Shown: in pieces, positions 8,549 through 14,516 of the stretch
Numbering within the stretch: position 1 is the first letter of the stretch
How the letters are laid out: every line of letters begins with the position of its first letter
NCBI GenBank assembly: GCA_902509555.1
Contig: CABWYS010000009.1
Span: 1 to 33,312, forward strand
DNA length: 33,312 nucleotides
Direction of reading: 5' to 3'
DNA from: an uncultured SAR86 cluster bacterium
Lineage (GTDB): Bacteria; Pseudomonadota; Gammaproteobacteria; Magnimaribacterales; D2472
Notes under the pieces: model-generated
Told to the model about the DNA's origin: nothing
What the model saw: the letters and a program-made list of their open reading frames with translations, nothing else
The model's database searches: none
Program-made: the position numbers and the translations under genes

Positions 8549-9015
8549 TAGCCTGACATCTCACCAAAGACACCTCTGATAAAAAGAACGATTAATGCCA
8601 GCCAGTAGAAACTCGTTATTTGAAAAAACTGACCAATCCAAAGTTCTATTTTCCATTTAACTCTATGCTCAGCTTTTAATGTTTTAAGAATCTTTGCGTC
8701 AGACAGTTCTGCAAATTCACTCCTTTTATATTTGAAATATGCCAGCATTTCTTTGTGTGTTTTTGAGTCTGGCGATGCGTTATAGGCTTCAAGAAATTCC
8801 TCTGCTTCTTCATTATGTCTTTCCCATCTTTCTCTGACATCTTTAACACTTAAAGAAGTTATATAAATAACAAATGCAGTAAAAACCAATTCATCAATCT
8901 TTAGGTTCAACCAATCAAAAGTAACAATCTTTTCAGCACCATCACCCATAAAAACACCACCTTCCACAAAGCTGGTAATTATCATACCTATTAATTCACC
9001 TAATGTAGTTTCCAT
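8548..9015 (-). CDS. 155-aa membrane protein of the tRNA-Ser element, unknown family
   Basis: The largest protein of the element. A hydrophobic N-terminal stretch (METTLGELIGMIITSFVEGG) is followed by a second membrane segment near residues 41-56 (ELVFTAFVIYITSL). A highly charged, helix-prone middle follows at about 57-120 (KDVRERWERHNEEAEEFLEAY, then a Lys/Glu-rich stretch). A C-terminal membrane span (about 130-150, FYWLALIVLFIRGVFG) ends it. This gives a cytoplasmic or periplasmic coiled domain tethered at both ends. I do not recognise the family. It starts two bases after the previous gene's stop and is coupled by TAATG to the 59-aa gene. It may be the core of a membrane complex made by this operon (inference). 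Confidence 0.7.
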   Translation of the reverse strand: METTLGELIGMIITSFVEGGVFMGDGAEKIVTFDWLNLKIDELVFTAFVIYITSLSVKDVRERWERHNEEAEEFLEAYNASPDSKTHKEMLAYFKYKRSEFAELSDAKILKTLKAEHRVKWKIELWIGQFFQITSFYWLALIVLFIRGVFGEMSG

Positions 9016-9017
9016 AT

Positions 9018-9248
9018 TTAGTCCTTATAAGGGTAGGGATCACATTTGCCAGAGAGTATGTATCTGATTAACCAACCCATGCCCCAAAACAAAAAACAAA
9101 ACACAGGTGCACTTAAGAACATTGCAACATCATCTAAGCCTTCTTTCATAAAAAAACCACCAACCATTAAGCCACCAAAAGTTATAAATCCAAGAATAAA
9201 ACCAAACCAGTGAATCACCAGCCCCAATCTAGCTACAAAATCTTTCAT
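9018..9248 (-). CDS. 76-aa two-helix membrane protein of the tRNA-Ser element
   Basis: An unrecognised small membrane protein with segments at about residues 8-34 (Gly- and Phe-rich) and 42-65 (MFLSAPVFCFLFWGMGWLIRYIL). A polar tail SGKCDPYPYKD follows. The end of the second helix (WLIRYILSGK) resembles the plus-strand protein of the same element (IRWIVSGKTYQK), hinting at related membrane modules. The ATG overlaps the upstream stop (ATGA), so it is co-translated with the 82-aa protein. Only a location in the inner membrane can be proposed. Confidence 0.65.
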   Translation of the reverse strand: MKDFVARLGLVIHWFGFILGFITFGGLMVGGFFMKEGLDDVAMFLSAPVFCFLFWGMGWLIRYILSGKCDPYPYKD

Positions 9249-9493
9249 TCGTCTTCTTTGTAAAATTCTTCCAAGTGTTCTCTATGAGCTTCTATTTCCT
9301 CAGCCATTGTAGGAACTAAATGAAGGTTTAACTCATCTACCTTTCCCTCTACTCTCATTACCATCTCTTGAGTTTGAGATATGTATCTATTCATTATTTC
9401 AATAGTAGTCTTTGATCTATGCAAGCTTCCATACTCATTGACACATAACAAAATAAAATTAACCACCACCATTACTGCTATAAATGTAATCAT
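9245..9493 (-). CDS. 82-aa membrane-anchored coiled-coil protein of the tRNA-Ser element
   Basis: A single N-terminal membrane segment (about residues 2-18, TFIAVMVVVNFILLCV) is followed by a polar helical region with heptad-like spacing (IMNRYISQTQEMVMRVEGKV) and an acidic tail (EEIEAHREHLEEFYKEDE). The start is well supported: AAAGGAG stands eight bases upstream and the ATG overlaps the previous stop (ATGA). The anchor-plus-coil design repeats that of the 100-aa protein at the head of the operon, so the two could pair (inference). No family is recognised. Confidence 0.68.
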   Translation of the reverse strand: MITFIAVMVVVNFILLCVNEYGSLHRSKTTIEIMNRYISQTQEMVMRVEGKVDELNLHLVPTMAEEIEAHREHLEEFYKEDE

Positions 9494-9666
9494 TTTAATT
9501 TCTCCTTTAGTTTTTGCACTTCAGCTTCAAGCACCTTAACTCTTTCAATTAAATCTTTATTGATATGGTTTTGCAATTCTTCGTTTTGAACTAAGTTTTT
9601 ATAAAGTGGATTATCACTTAGATCAGAGATTTGCTTTGCTAAGTCTTTAAGATTTTCTTCAGTCAT
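9490..9666 (-). CDS. 58-aa soluble coiled-coil protein of the tRNA-Ser element
   Basis: A short, charged, helix-forming protein without membrane segments. It begins MTEENLKDLAKQISDL and ends in a leucine-spaced coiled coil (VKVLEAEVQKLKEKLK). The frame also opens at a TTG nine bases upstream (9675), but the ATG at 9666 gives a cleaner N-terminus. It overlaps the end of the 100-aa gene and shares ATGA with the 82-aa gene. It may bind the coiled-coil parts of its operon partners. It could be mistaken for an antitoxin, but there is no toxin-like neighbour. Confidence 0.6.
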   Translation of the reverse strand: MTEENLKDLAKQISDLSDNPLYKNLVQNEELQNHINKDLIERVKVLEAEVQKLKEKLK

Positions 9667-9961
9667 ACTCACCAAGTGCAGATGCTACCAATACATCAAC
9701 ATCACCTTTAGTAATAGCTAAGCCTGTTTTAACCTCATCAATCTCATAGCCAAGCTCTACAACTTTTACGCCATAGCTAGCCAATCTCTCATTGATTGTC
9801 CAAAAATCTCCTTCAGCATTTATATCCATTCCAATTCTATCAATTATCAAATTAGACATATTTTGATTTGAATCAATCTCTTTATTAAGTTCATTATTTT
9901 GGTAAATCAGCAATGTAATGCAGATAGCAAAACAGACATTCATTATGTTTTGTATGCTCAT
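9659..9961 (-). CDS. 100-aa membrane-anchored protein, first gene of the element's minus-strand operon
   Basis: The N-terminus is one membrane helix (MSIQNIMNVCFAICITLLIY). A polar, helix-prone region follows (NNELNKEIDSNQNMSNLIID), then a mixed domain containing GDFWTINERLASYGVKVVEL and a C-terminal TKGDVDVLVASALGEYD. A strong ribosome site (AAAGGAGAG, three bases before the ATG) fits its place as first gene of the operon; the promoter must lie in the 113-bp divergent gap to 10075. The family is not recognised. The membrane anchor suggests a scaffold or sensor role, but this is only inference. Confidence 0.7.
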   Translation of the reverse strand: MSIQNIMNVCFAICITLLIYQNNELNKEIDSNQNMSNLIIDRIGMDINAEGDFWTINERLASYGVKVVELGYEIDEVKTGLAITKGDVDVLVASALGEYD

Positions 9962-10074
9962 AATCTCTCCTTTGTGTCTTAATAATACACTGAATAAGTT
10001 TGATTGAAGGATTCTTGATCTAGAAAAAAATTACGCTCGCAACCCTCGATGTGTGTTTGCTATAGTAAGAACCT

Positions 10075-10320
10075 ATGAAAGAAAGAATTGATAAAGTTTT
10101 AAGGTTTATAGCTGTTGGCTATCCATTGATATTCGTTTTTGCATGTCTAATGAGGATAATTGACCCTTACAATTCATTTGCTCCGATAGAGAAACTTTTG
10201 TTTGGTAGAGCTGTTCGTTCTCTTATGGACTTCAACCAATTTCCTTTCGAGCCAATAATAGCTACAGCACTTTTATTTGGAATACGCTGGATTGTATCTG
10301 GCAAGACCTATCAAAAATAA
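10075..10320 (+). CDS. 81-aa membrane protein of the tRNA-Ser element
   Basis: The only plus-strand gene in the element, divergent from the six-gene run. Hydrophobic segments lie at about residues 10-27 (FIAVGYPLIFVFACLM) and 58-73 (PIIATALLFGIRWIV), separated by a polar loop, with the end SGKTYQK. A TATAGT -10-like box at 10059-10064 stands only ten bases before the ATG and no clear ribosome site is present, so its transcript may be nearly leaderless. The WIVSGK ending resembles that of the 76-aa minus-strand protein. Function is unknown. Confidence 0.55.
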   Translation: MKERIDKVLRFIAVGYPLIFVFACLMRIIDPYNSFAPIEKLLFGRAVRSLMDFNQFPFEPIIATALLFGIRWIVSGKTYQK

Positions 10321-10399
10321 ATAGCTTAATGCTTAACCATCTGACTTGATCTCTCCTGGAATTGCACCAGTAAGTCTTGTAGCAACGCCATCGCATTAG

Positions 10400-10495
10400 G
10401 ATCATTCTCACTATATGCCAGAGCAATACGATGGCTACCTACAAGAAGCTATGGATAAGCTTCAAGCATTACAGGTTAAGAATTCAGATCTGTAA
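10400..10495 (+). pseudogene. possible C-terminal relic of a tyrosine integrase
   Basis: A short open frame reads DHSHYMPEQYDGYLQEAMDKL and ends VKNSDL-stop. Just before it, in the next frame, the bases read Leu-Gly, so one deleted base would give LGHSHYMPEQY. That looks like the LGHS...Y box and C-terminal helix of tyrosine recombinases. The place also fits, since int genes usually lie beside the att site. The match is short and could be chance; nothing upstream reads as the rest of an integrase. Confidence 0.25.
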
Positions 10496-10509
10496 TTAAA
10501 TTGGGTTTT

Positions 10510-10542
10510 GAGCACAAACTTTTTGTGCTCGAAGTTGTGCTC
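10510..10542. repeat. GTGCTC repeat cluster, right end of element
   Basis: GAGCACAAA (10510-10518) is the inverted copy of TTTGTGCTC (10522-10530), and a further direct copy TTGTGCTC lies at 10535-10542. With the two copies at 8261-8283 the element has five GTGCTC-type sites, two inside the left end and three inside the right. They are candidates for arm-type recombinase sites or for excisionase binding. The inverted pair alone could also form a hairpin. Confidence 0.5.
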
Positions 10543-10582
10543 TTAGAATCAACTTAAAGTACAATTCCCATTCCTATCAGCA

Positions 10583-10672
10583 GGAGAGATGGCAGAGTGG
10601 TCGATTGCGCTACCTTGGAAAGGTAGTAACTGGGCAACTGGTTCCGGGGTTCGAATCCCCGTCTCTCCGCCA
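10583..10672 (+). tRNA. tRNA-Ser(GGA)
   Basis: A complete class II tRNA with encoded CCA. The acceptor stem GGAGAGA pairs with TCTCTCC and the discriminator is G. The D arm is present and the anticodon stem CTACC/GGTAG encloses the loop TTGGAAA (anticodon GGA). The long variable arm follows, and the T arm is CGGGG-TTCGAAT-CCCCG. Bases 1-39 are repeated at 8106-8144. After integration the promoter of this gene must come from element DNA. Confidence 0.97.
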
Positions 10673-10766
10673 ATGCTCTTCAACCCACATCTTTTATTTT
10701 AAGTAACATTTAAGTGACAAATTAATAACGATCATTTAAAGTTGAATAAAAAATATTACACTTTTT

Positions 10767-11057
10767 ATGAAAGAATTTTATAAAAACATTTCTGATGCAT
10801 TGAGCATGCTTGACGGGTTGGAACAAGATCTAAATATTAGGCACTTTAGTCCAAATGAACTAAAAGTTTTTTATACAATCATTATTCGTGCTGCCCATAA
10901 TGAACATGGCTCCAATATTACAGATATAGTAGAAAATTCTGGAATGTCTCGCTCAACTGTATATAAAACTCTGAAAAAATTATCCTTAGAAAAGATTATC
11001 AATTTACATCAATCTGAAGAAGATGGCCGCGAATCTATTGTTGTTTTAAATAGTTAA
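10767..11057 (+). CDS. MarR/TrmB-like winged-helix regulator
   Basis: A 96-aa putative DNA-binding protein. The centre is a winged helix-turn-helix: LKVFYTIIIRAAHN forms the first helix, ITDIVENSGMSRSTVYKTLKKL (about residues 52-73) the recognition unit, and EKIINLHQSEEDGRESIVVL the wing. There is no separate effector domain, so it is probably a compact dimer. It lies 95 bases after tRNA-Ser and 17 bases before a membrane-protein gene on the same strand, which is a candidate target or co-regulated partner. The ligand and operator are unknown. Confidence 0.7.
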   Translation: MKEFYKNISDALSMLDGLEQDLNIRHFSPNELKVFYTIIIRAAHNEHGSNITDIVENSGMSRSTVYKTLKKLSLEKIINLHQSEEDGRESIVVLNS

Positions 11058-11074
11058 CCATACACACTTCCTTA

Positions 11075-11647
11075 GTGAAAAATTTTCTCTCACTCTCTTT
11101 GACTAGCTTTTTATTTTCAAGCGTTTTATGGGTGTTGTGGCACTTTATAGATACCCATCTATTATTTTTAGCAGGTAAGGGTGGTCTTTTCTATTTGCCT
11201 CATGCTGCAAGGGTTTTATGTGTTGTGTATTTTGGCTGGAAAGCTATACCTGCATTATATCTCGGTGAGCTGATTGGGCCTAATGTAATTGATCCTGGAA
11301 TGTATTCTTTTTCTATACTCGTACCAAGCCTCATAAGCGTTATATCAGTTCCATTATCCTTGGCTTTGCTAAACTCATTAGGCTTTTCTTTAGGGCAAAC
11401 AAGAACAAGCCCTTTAAACAAAAGAAACTATAAACACATTCTTTTAATTACTTTTATATCGGCTGGCTTTAATGCGCTTTTAGTAAATTTATACCTGAGT
11501 AGAAACAATTTAAGTTTTTCTAACGCCATTACTGATATCGAACAAGTATCTGCATTTTTGATAGGCGATATTCTTGGAGCAACTATAGTCTTTATACTTT
11601 TAGCTTACATCTTAAAACCAGTTTTAAGGCAGGCAAGAAATCAATAA
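11075..11647 (+). CDS. multi-pass membrane protein, MASE1-like
   Basis: A 190-aa inner-membrane protein with about five to six hydrophobic segments. The N-terminal half contains GLFYLPHAARVLCVVYFGWKAIPALYLGEL, whose pattern (aromatic-Leu-Pro, Arg-hydrophobic, FGW-A, LGEL) resembles the MASE1 sensory membrane domain. No output domain (GGDEF, kinase) is fused. The GTG start at 11075 lacks a clear ribosome site and may depend on readthrough from the regulator gene. The 3' end overlaps the convergent DUF885 gene by seven bases. Role unknown. Confidence 0.6.
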   Translation: MKNFLSLSLTSFLFSSVLWVLWHFIDTHLLFLAGKGGLFYLPHAARVLCVVYFGWKAIPALYLGELIGPNVIDPGMYSFSILVPSLISVISVPLSLALLNSLGFSLGQTRTSPLNKRNYKHILLITFISAGFNALLVNLYLSRNNLSFSNAITDIEQVSAFLIGDILGATIVFILLAYILKPVLRQARNQ

Positions 11648-13458
11648 CCCATAATCCATTCGTCAATAATATCTTCAAGAATAAACAAAGGAACAATTCC
11701 TTGATCTAGAACCACTGTATGAAACTTCTTAATATCAAACTGTTCTCCAAGAGCTTGTTTGGCTTTTTCTCTTAATTCTAGAATCTTTAGCATTCCCATT
11801 TTGTAGCTAGTTGCTTGACCAGGCCAAACAATATATCGCTCAATTTCAACTCTAACTTCTGTATCTGACATGCCAGTAGTTCTCTTCATGTAATCCATGG
11901 CTTCTTCTCTGGTCCATTTTTTAAAATGCATGCCTGTATCTACAACAAGTCTATTGGCTCTGAACATTTCACTTTGTAGAACTCCCAGCTCATCATATAG
12001 ATTTTTAGTCATGCCAACCTCTACAGCGAGTTGCTCTGAGTACAAGGCCCAGCCTTCAGTAAATGCAGAGGTTCTATAGCCCATCTTTCTGTAAAGTGTT
12101 AGGTCTTCATTCTCTTGATTCAAAGCGATTTGGAAATGATGACCTGGAACAGCTTCATGAAATGTAAGAGTTCTCATGCCAAATGTTGGTGTTTGCTTAA
12201 TATCATACAAATTTGCATAAAAAACACCGGGACGTGATCCGTCTAAGCTTGGAGCCTGATAATAACCCCCAGCAGCAGTTTGCTCGGAATATTCAGGAAT
12301 TGCTCTTACTTCTACAGGGCTGATTGGAAATCTTTCAAAGTAAGGTCTGACATCTTCTTCTGCCTCTTTTACCATCTGATTGTAATCAGCAATAACAATT
12401 TGTTTTCGATCTGGAGTATCGGCGTAAAGAAACTCTGGATTCTCATTTAACTCATTCATCATCTCGCCAACAGGCTTATTAACTTCATAACCCAACAAAA
12501 TAAAGATTTCCTTCATTCGATTTCCAATCCTTTCAACTTCTGAAAGACCAATCTGATGGATTTCTTCAGCTGTATAGTCTGTCGTGGTGTAAGACCGAAG
12601 ACGTGATGCATAAAAGGCATCACCATTGGGCAAAGACCAAACACCATGATGCTTATTTGCCTGATCGTAATTGCTCTCCATGTAAAGCAAAATTGACTCG
12701 TAGCCTGGCTTTACATCAAATTGAATGGCCTTACTCAATTCAACAAACAAAGCTTCTTTTTTCTCTGTCGAGATATCTAACTCATTAACTTTTCTTCTAA
12801 ATACCTGCATCAATGGATTGTTATCGTCTGTGTATGCAATTAATTCTTTAAGTTGCCTAATGACATGATCGAATACAAACTCAGGAGCAAAAATCCCTAA
12901 TTTTTTCTGTTCTTTCAACCAAAGCAAATCTGAGTTCATTGAATCATCAAAAAGACTAACTCTTTTAATGTAGTCTGTAGCTTCTCTATAATTTCGTATT
13001 GGATGAGTATCCGTCATAAACTCAACACCATTAAGATGATTGCCGCTGATTTGGTTGAATGGATAGGAATGAAACCTAAAGTTCTCAAATCTATCAATAC
13101 TATTTTCCGTATCAAAAATAGCTATTTTCTGTGTCACCCTTTGAACATCCGTTAAGCCATCTGAATTATATTTTTTGAGCATTTCAAGATGTTTTAAAGT
13201 GTCTTGATAATCCTCATCACCATCTTTAAGGCTATCAATACTTAGCTTTTGATTGTGTTTTAAAATTGCATTGAATGGATCGAAAATTCCAATGTATGTC
13301 ATAAATTCAGGCGAATCTAATAGGCTTAAAGTTAGCTCCTTGGCAAGGTAATGATCAATTGAATATGGCTTCATTAAAAATAAATTTGCTACATATAGGG
13401 ACACAACCGCAAGCCCGCTTAGGACAAGATAGCCAACATACTTCAATAATTTTTTCAT
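11641..13458 (-). CDS. DUF885 family metallopeptidase-like protein, membrane-anchored or secreted
   Basis: A 605-aa protein of the DUF885 family, large zincin-type putative peptidases. The start at 13458 is chosen because AAAGGAA lies five bases upstream and it gives a basic N-terminus with a hydrophobic segment (KKLLKYVGYLVLSGLAVVSL); 13 more codons upstream are open but lack a signal. The zinc site is visible: FHEAVPGHHFQ at about residues 433-443 and the downstream Glu in FTEGWALYSEQ at about 468. The likely location is the periplasm or the outer face of the inner membrane, acting on peptides. Substrate specificity is not known. Confidence 0.87.
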   Translation of the reverse strand: MKKLLKYVGYLVLSGLAVVSLYVANLFLMKPYSIDHYLAKELTLSLLDSPEFMTYIGIFDPFNAILKHNQKLSIDSLKDGDEDYQDTLKHLEMLKKYNSDGLTDVQRVTQKIAIFDTENSIDRFENFRFHSYPFNQISGNHLNGVEFMTDTHPIRNYREATDYIKRVSLFDDSMNSDLLWLKEQKKLGIFAPEFVFDHVIRQLKELIAYTDDNNPLMQVFRRKVNELDISTEKKEALFVELSKAIQFDVKPGYESILLYMESNYDQANKHHGVWSLPNGDAFYASRLRSYTTTDYTAEEIHQIGLSEVERIGNRMKEIFILLGYEVNKPVGEMMNELNENPEFLYADTPDRKQIVIADYNQMVKEAEEDVRPYFERFPISPVEVRAIPEYSEQTAAGGYYQAPSLDGSRPGVFYANLYDIKQTPTFGMRTLTFHEAVPGHHFQIALNQENEDLTLYRKMGYRTSAFTEGWALYSEQLAVEVGMTKNLYDELGVLQSEMFRANRLVVDTGMHFKKWTREEAMDYMKRTTGMSDTEVRVEIERYIVWPGQATSYKMGMLKILELREKAKQALGEQFDIKKFHTVVLDQGIVPLFILEDIIDEWIMGY

Positions 13459-13515
13459 AATATTCCTTTGCCTAATGTAGTATATTGATTTTAGCATTTA
13501 ACCAACGATTTAGGC

Positions 13516-13929
13516 ATGAAGAATCCATTTCACTTAGCTATCCCTGTCAATGATTTAGTTAAGGCAACTGATTTTTATGAAAACACTCTTGGGTGTCAGC
13601 GAGGCAGGGCAAGTGACTCCTGGATTGATTTTAACTTATTTGGTCATCAGCTCGTTTGTCATCTTGTTGAAGAAACTAAAAGAGCAAACTCCAATCCAGT
13701 TGATGGGGATGAAGTGCCAGTTCCACATTTTGGAGTTATCCTGAGCTTTAATCAGTTCGACACTCTTACACAGAAATTAAAAAATAAAAACCAAGTTTTT
13801 ATAATTGAACCTAAAGTTCGTTTTGCAGGTCAACCAGGTGAGCAGCGAACAATGTTTCTTCAAGACCCTAGTGGAAACGCATTAGAATTTAAGGCCTTTC
13901 AAAACTTAGACAGTCTTTTTGCTTGTTAG
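13516..13929 (+). CDS. VOC superfamily (glyoxalase-like) protein
   Basis: A 137-aa vicinal-oxygen-chelate fold protein. The first beta-alpha-beta unit is FHLAIPVNDLVKATDFYENTLG with a His in the usual first metal position. The second holds PHFGVILSFNQFDTL and ends with MFLQDPSGNALEFKAF, where Glu is the usual last metal ligand. The family includes dioxygenases, isomerases and resistance proteins, so the reaction is open. It ends 24 bases inside the convergent SnoaL-like gene. It starts 57 bases from the divergent DUF885 gene, so both probably share an upstream control region. Confidence 0.82.
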   Translation: MKNPFHLAIPVNDLVKATDFYENTLGCQRGRASDSWIDFNLFGHQLVCHLVEETKRANSNPVDGDEVPVPHFGVILSFNQFDTLTQKLKNKNQVFIIEPKVRFAGQPGEQRTMFLQDPSGNALEFKAFQNLDSLFAC

Positions 13930-14418
13930 ACTTTTTCCAATCCTTGGATTGGAGCATTGACCAGAAGTTAATGATCTATACATGCTAGCTCTTTTTTTAA
14001 AAATGGTTTCCTTAATAAACCAATTTTCGTTTTTATCTCGAATATATAAATCTTCATAGGTGCCTGAAATAGTTAAGCTAATACTTTTTAAAGTATCTAT
14101 TAAATTATAGGACATAGACCAAAATCCTGAGGCTTCGTTTCTTGATAACAATTTGATAATTGGATTTTTGCCTGCATGTTGCTCAATTAGATGACCATGA
14201 CATGAATAAAGCTCATATTTGGTTACCATGTCTTGCGCTGAAGAAAAGATACCAAAATCTTCAAAATTTATATACACATCATCCGACCAAAAACAGGCTA
14301 GGATATCGTCAGGTTTTTTTGAATCGCAGGCATTCCAATATTTAAATTTTAAACTTTTGATTGTGTTTATGGCCTGAATTGATTCAATTCTTTCGCTGAT
14401 GTTAGCGCTACTTTTCAT
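13906..14418 (-). CDS. SnoaL/NTF2-like fold protein
   Basis: A 170-aa protein with the cone-shaped NTF2 fold pattern. An N-terminal helix pair (IQAINTIKSLKFKYWNACDSK) is followed by DDILACFWSDDVYINFEDFG, a middle strand region (HAGKNPIIKLLSRNEASGFW) and LTISGTYEDLYIRDKNENWFIKETIF. This resembles the SnoaL_4 group of ring-hydroxylating-dioxygenase-beta or ketosteroid-isomerase-like proteins. The C-terminal 40 residues are basic and Ser/Thr-rich. A role in small-molecule isomerisation or hydrolysis is plausible but unproven. Its start is 69 bases from the LexA box, on the far side of the divergent promoter, so it may or may not be SOS-affected. Confidence 0.7.
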   Translation of the reverse strand: MKSSANISERIESIQAINTIKSLKFKYWNACDSKKPDDILACFWSDDVYINFEDFGIFSSAQDMVTKYELYSCHGHLIEQHAGKNPIIKLLSRNEASGFWSMSYNLIDTLKSISLTISGTYEDLYIRDKNENWFIKETIFKKRASMYRSLTSGQCSNPRIGKSLTSKKTV

Positions 14419-14458
14419 TTATAACTATTTTGGTTGATTAATCATTTTTAGCCAATAG

Positions 14459-14487
14459 TTGACTTAGTTTTAATAATGTTATTAAAT
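14459..14487 (+). promoter_or_regulatory. sigma70-type promoter for the SOS small ORF
   Basis: TTGACT at 14459-14464 and TTAAAT at 14482-14487, with a 17-bp spacer. The expected start point (about 14493) falls inside the LexA box that begins at 14487, so repressor binding would block the promoter. Confidence 0.6.
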
Positions 14488-14506
14488 ACTGTATAAATAT
14501 ACAGTA
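14487..14506. promoter_or_regulatory. LexA (SOS) box
   Basis: TACTGTATAAATATACAGTA is a near-perfect palindrome with CTG-N10-CAG, the gamma/beta-proteobacterial LexA consensus (TACTGTATATATATACAGTA). It lies ten bases before the ATG of the 77-aa gene. Confidence 0.9.
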
Positions 14507-14516
14507 AAACAATATT

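Larger units (their letters stand above)
10321..10582. other. right-end non-coding stretch of the element
   Basis: No intact gene is visible. It holds a possible integrase relic (10400-10495), an inverted repeat plus a direct copy of the GTGCTC motif (10510-10542), and a TACAAT -10-like box at 10560-10565, 18 bp before the tRNA. A minus-strand open stretch of 38 codons (10333-10448, containing LQDLLVQFQERSSQMVKH) overlaps the relic on the other strand and has no recognised family. Confidence 0.45.
8106..10621. mobile_element. small element integrated in tRNA-Ser(GGA), bounded by 39-bp direct repeats
   Basis: The 39 bases from GGAGAGATGG to CCTTGGAAA occur at 8106-8144 and, identically, at 10583-10621, where they form the 5' half of a complete tRNA-Ser. 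The repeat ends exactly at the last base of the anticodon loop. Recombination between the copies would remove 2,477 bp and leave one intact tRNA gene. Repeated GTGCTC motifs lie inside both ends. The contents are unlike the surrounding housekeeping genes: seven very small proteins, six of them in one overlapping minus-strand run. No intact integrase is visible. This fits a tyrosine-recombinase integrative element or satellite that has lost its integrase or borrows one (inference). Confidence 0.75.

Noticed and set aside
9245-9666. Toxin-antitoxin pair in the element
   Set aside because: One protein is a membrane-anchored coil and the other a plain coiled coil. Neither shows a toxin fold or an antitoxin DNA-binding motif.
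10333-10448. Minus-strand fragment with LQDLLVQFQERSSQMVKH as a gene
   Set aside because: Only 38 codons are open between stops, with no ribosome site or recognisable family. It is mentioned only as an alternative reading of the integrase-relic region.
13935-13960. TCCAATCC-TT-GGATTGGA palindrome as a terminator for the VOC or SnoaL gene
   Set aside because: The T run lies before the stem on the plus strand and no T tract follows on either strand. It is inside the SnoaL-like coding region.
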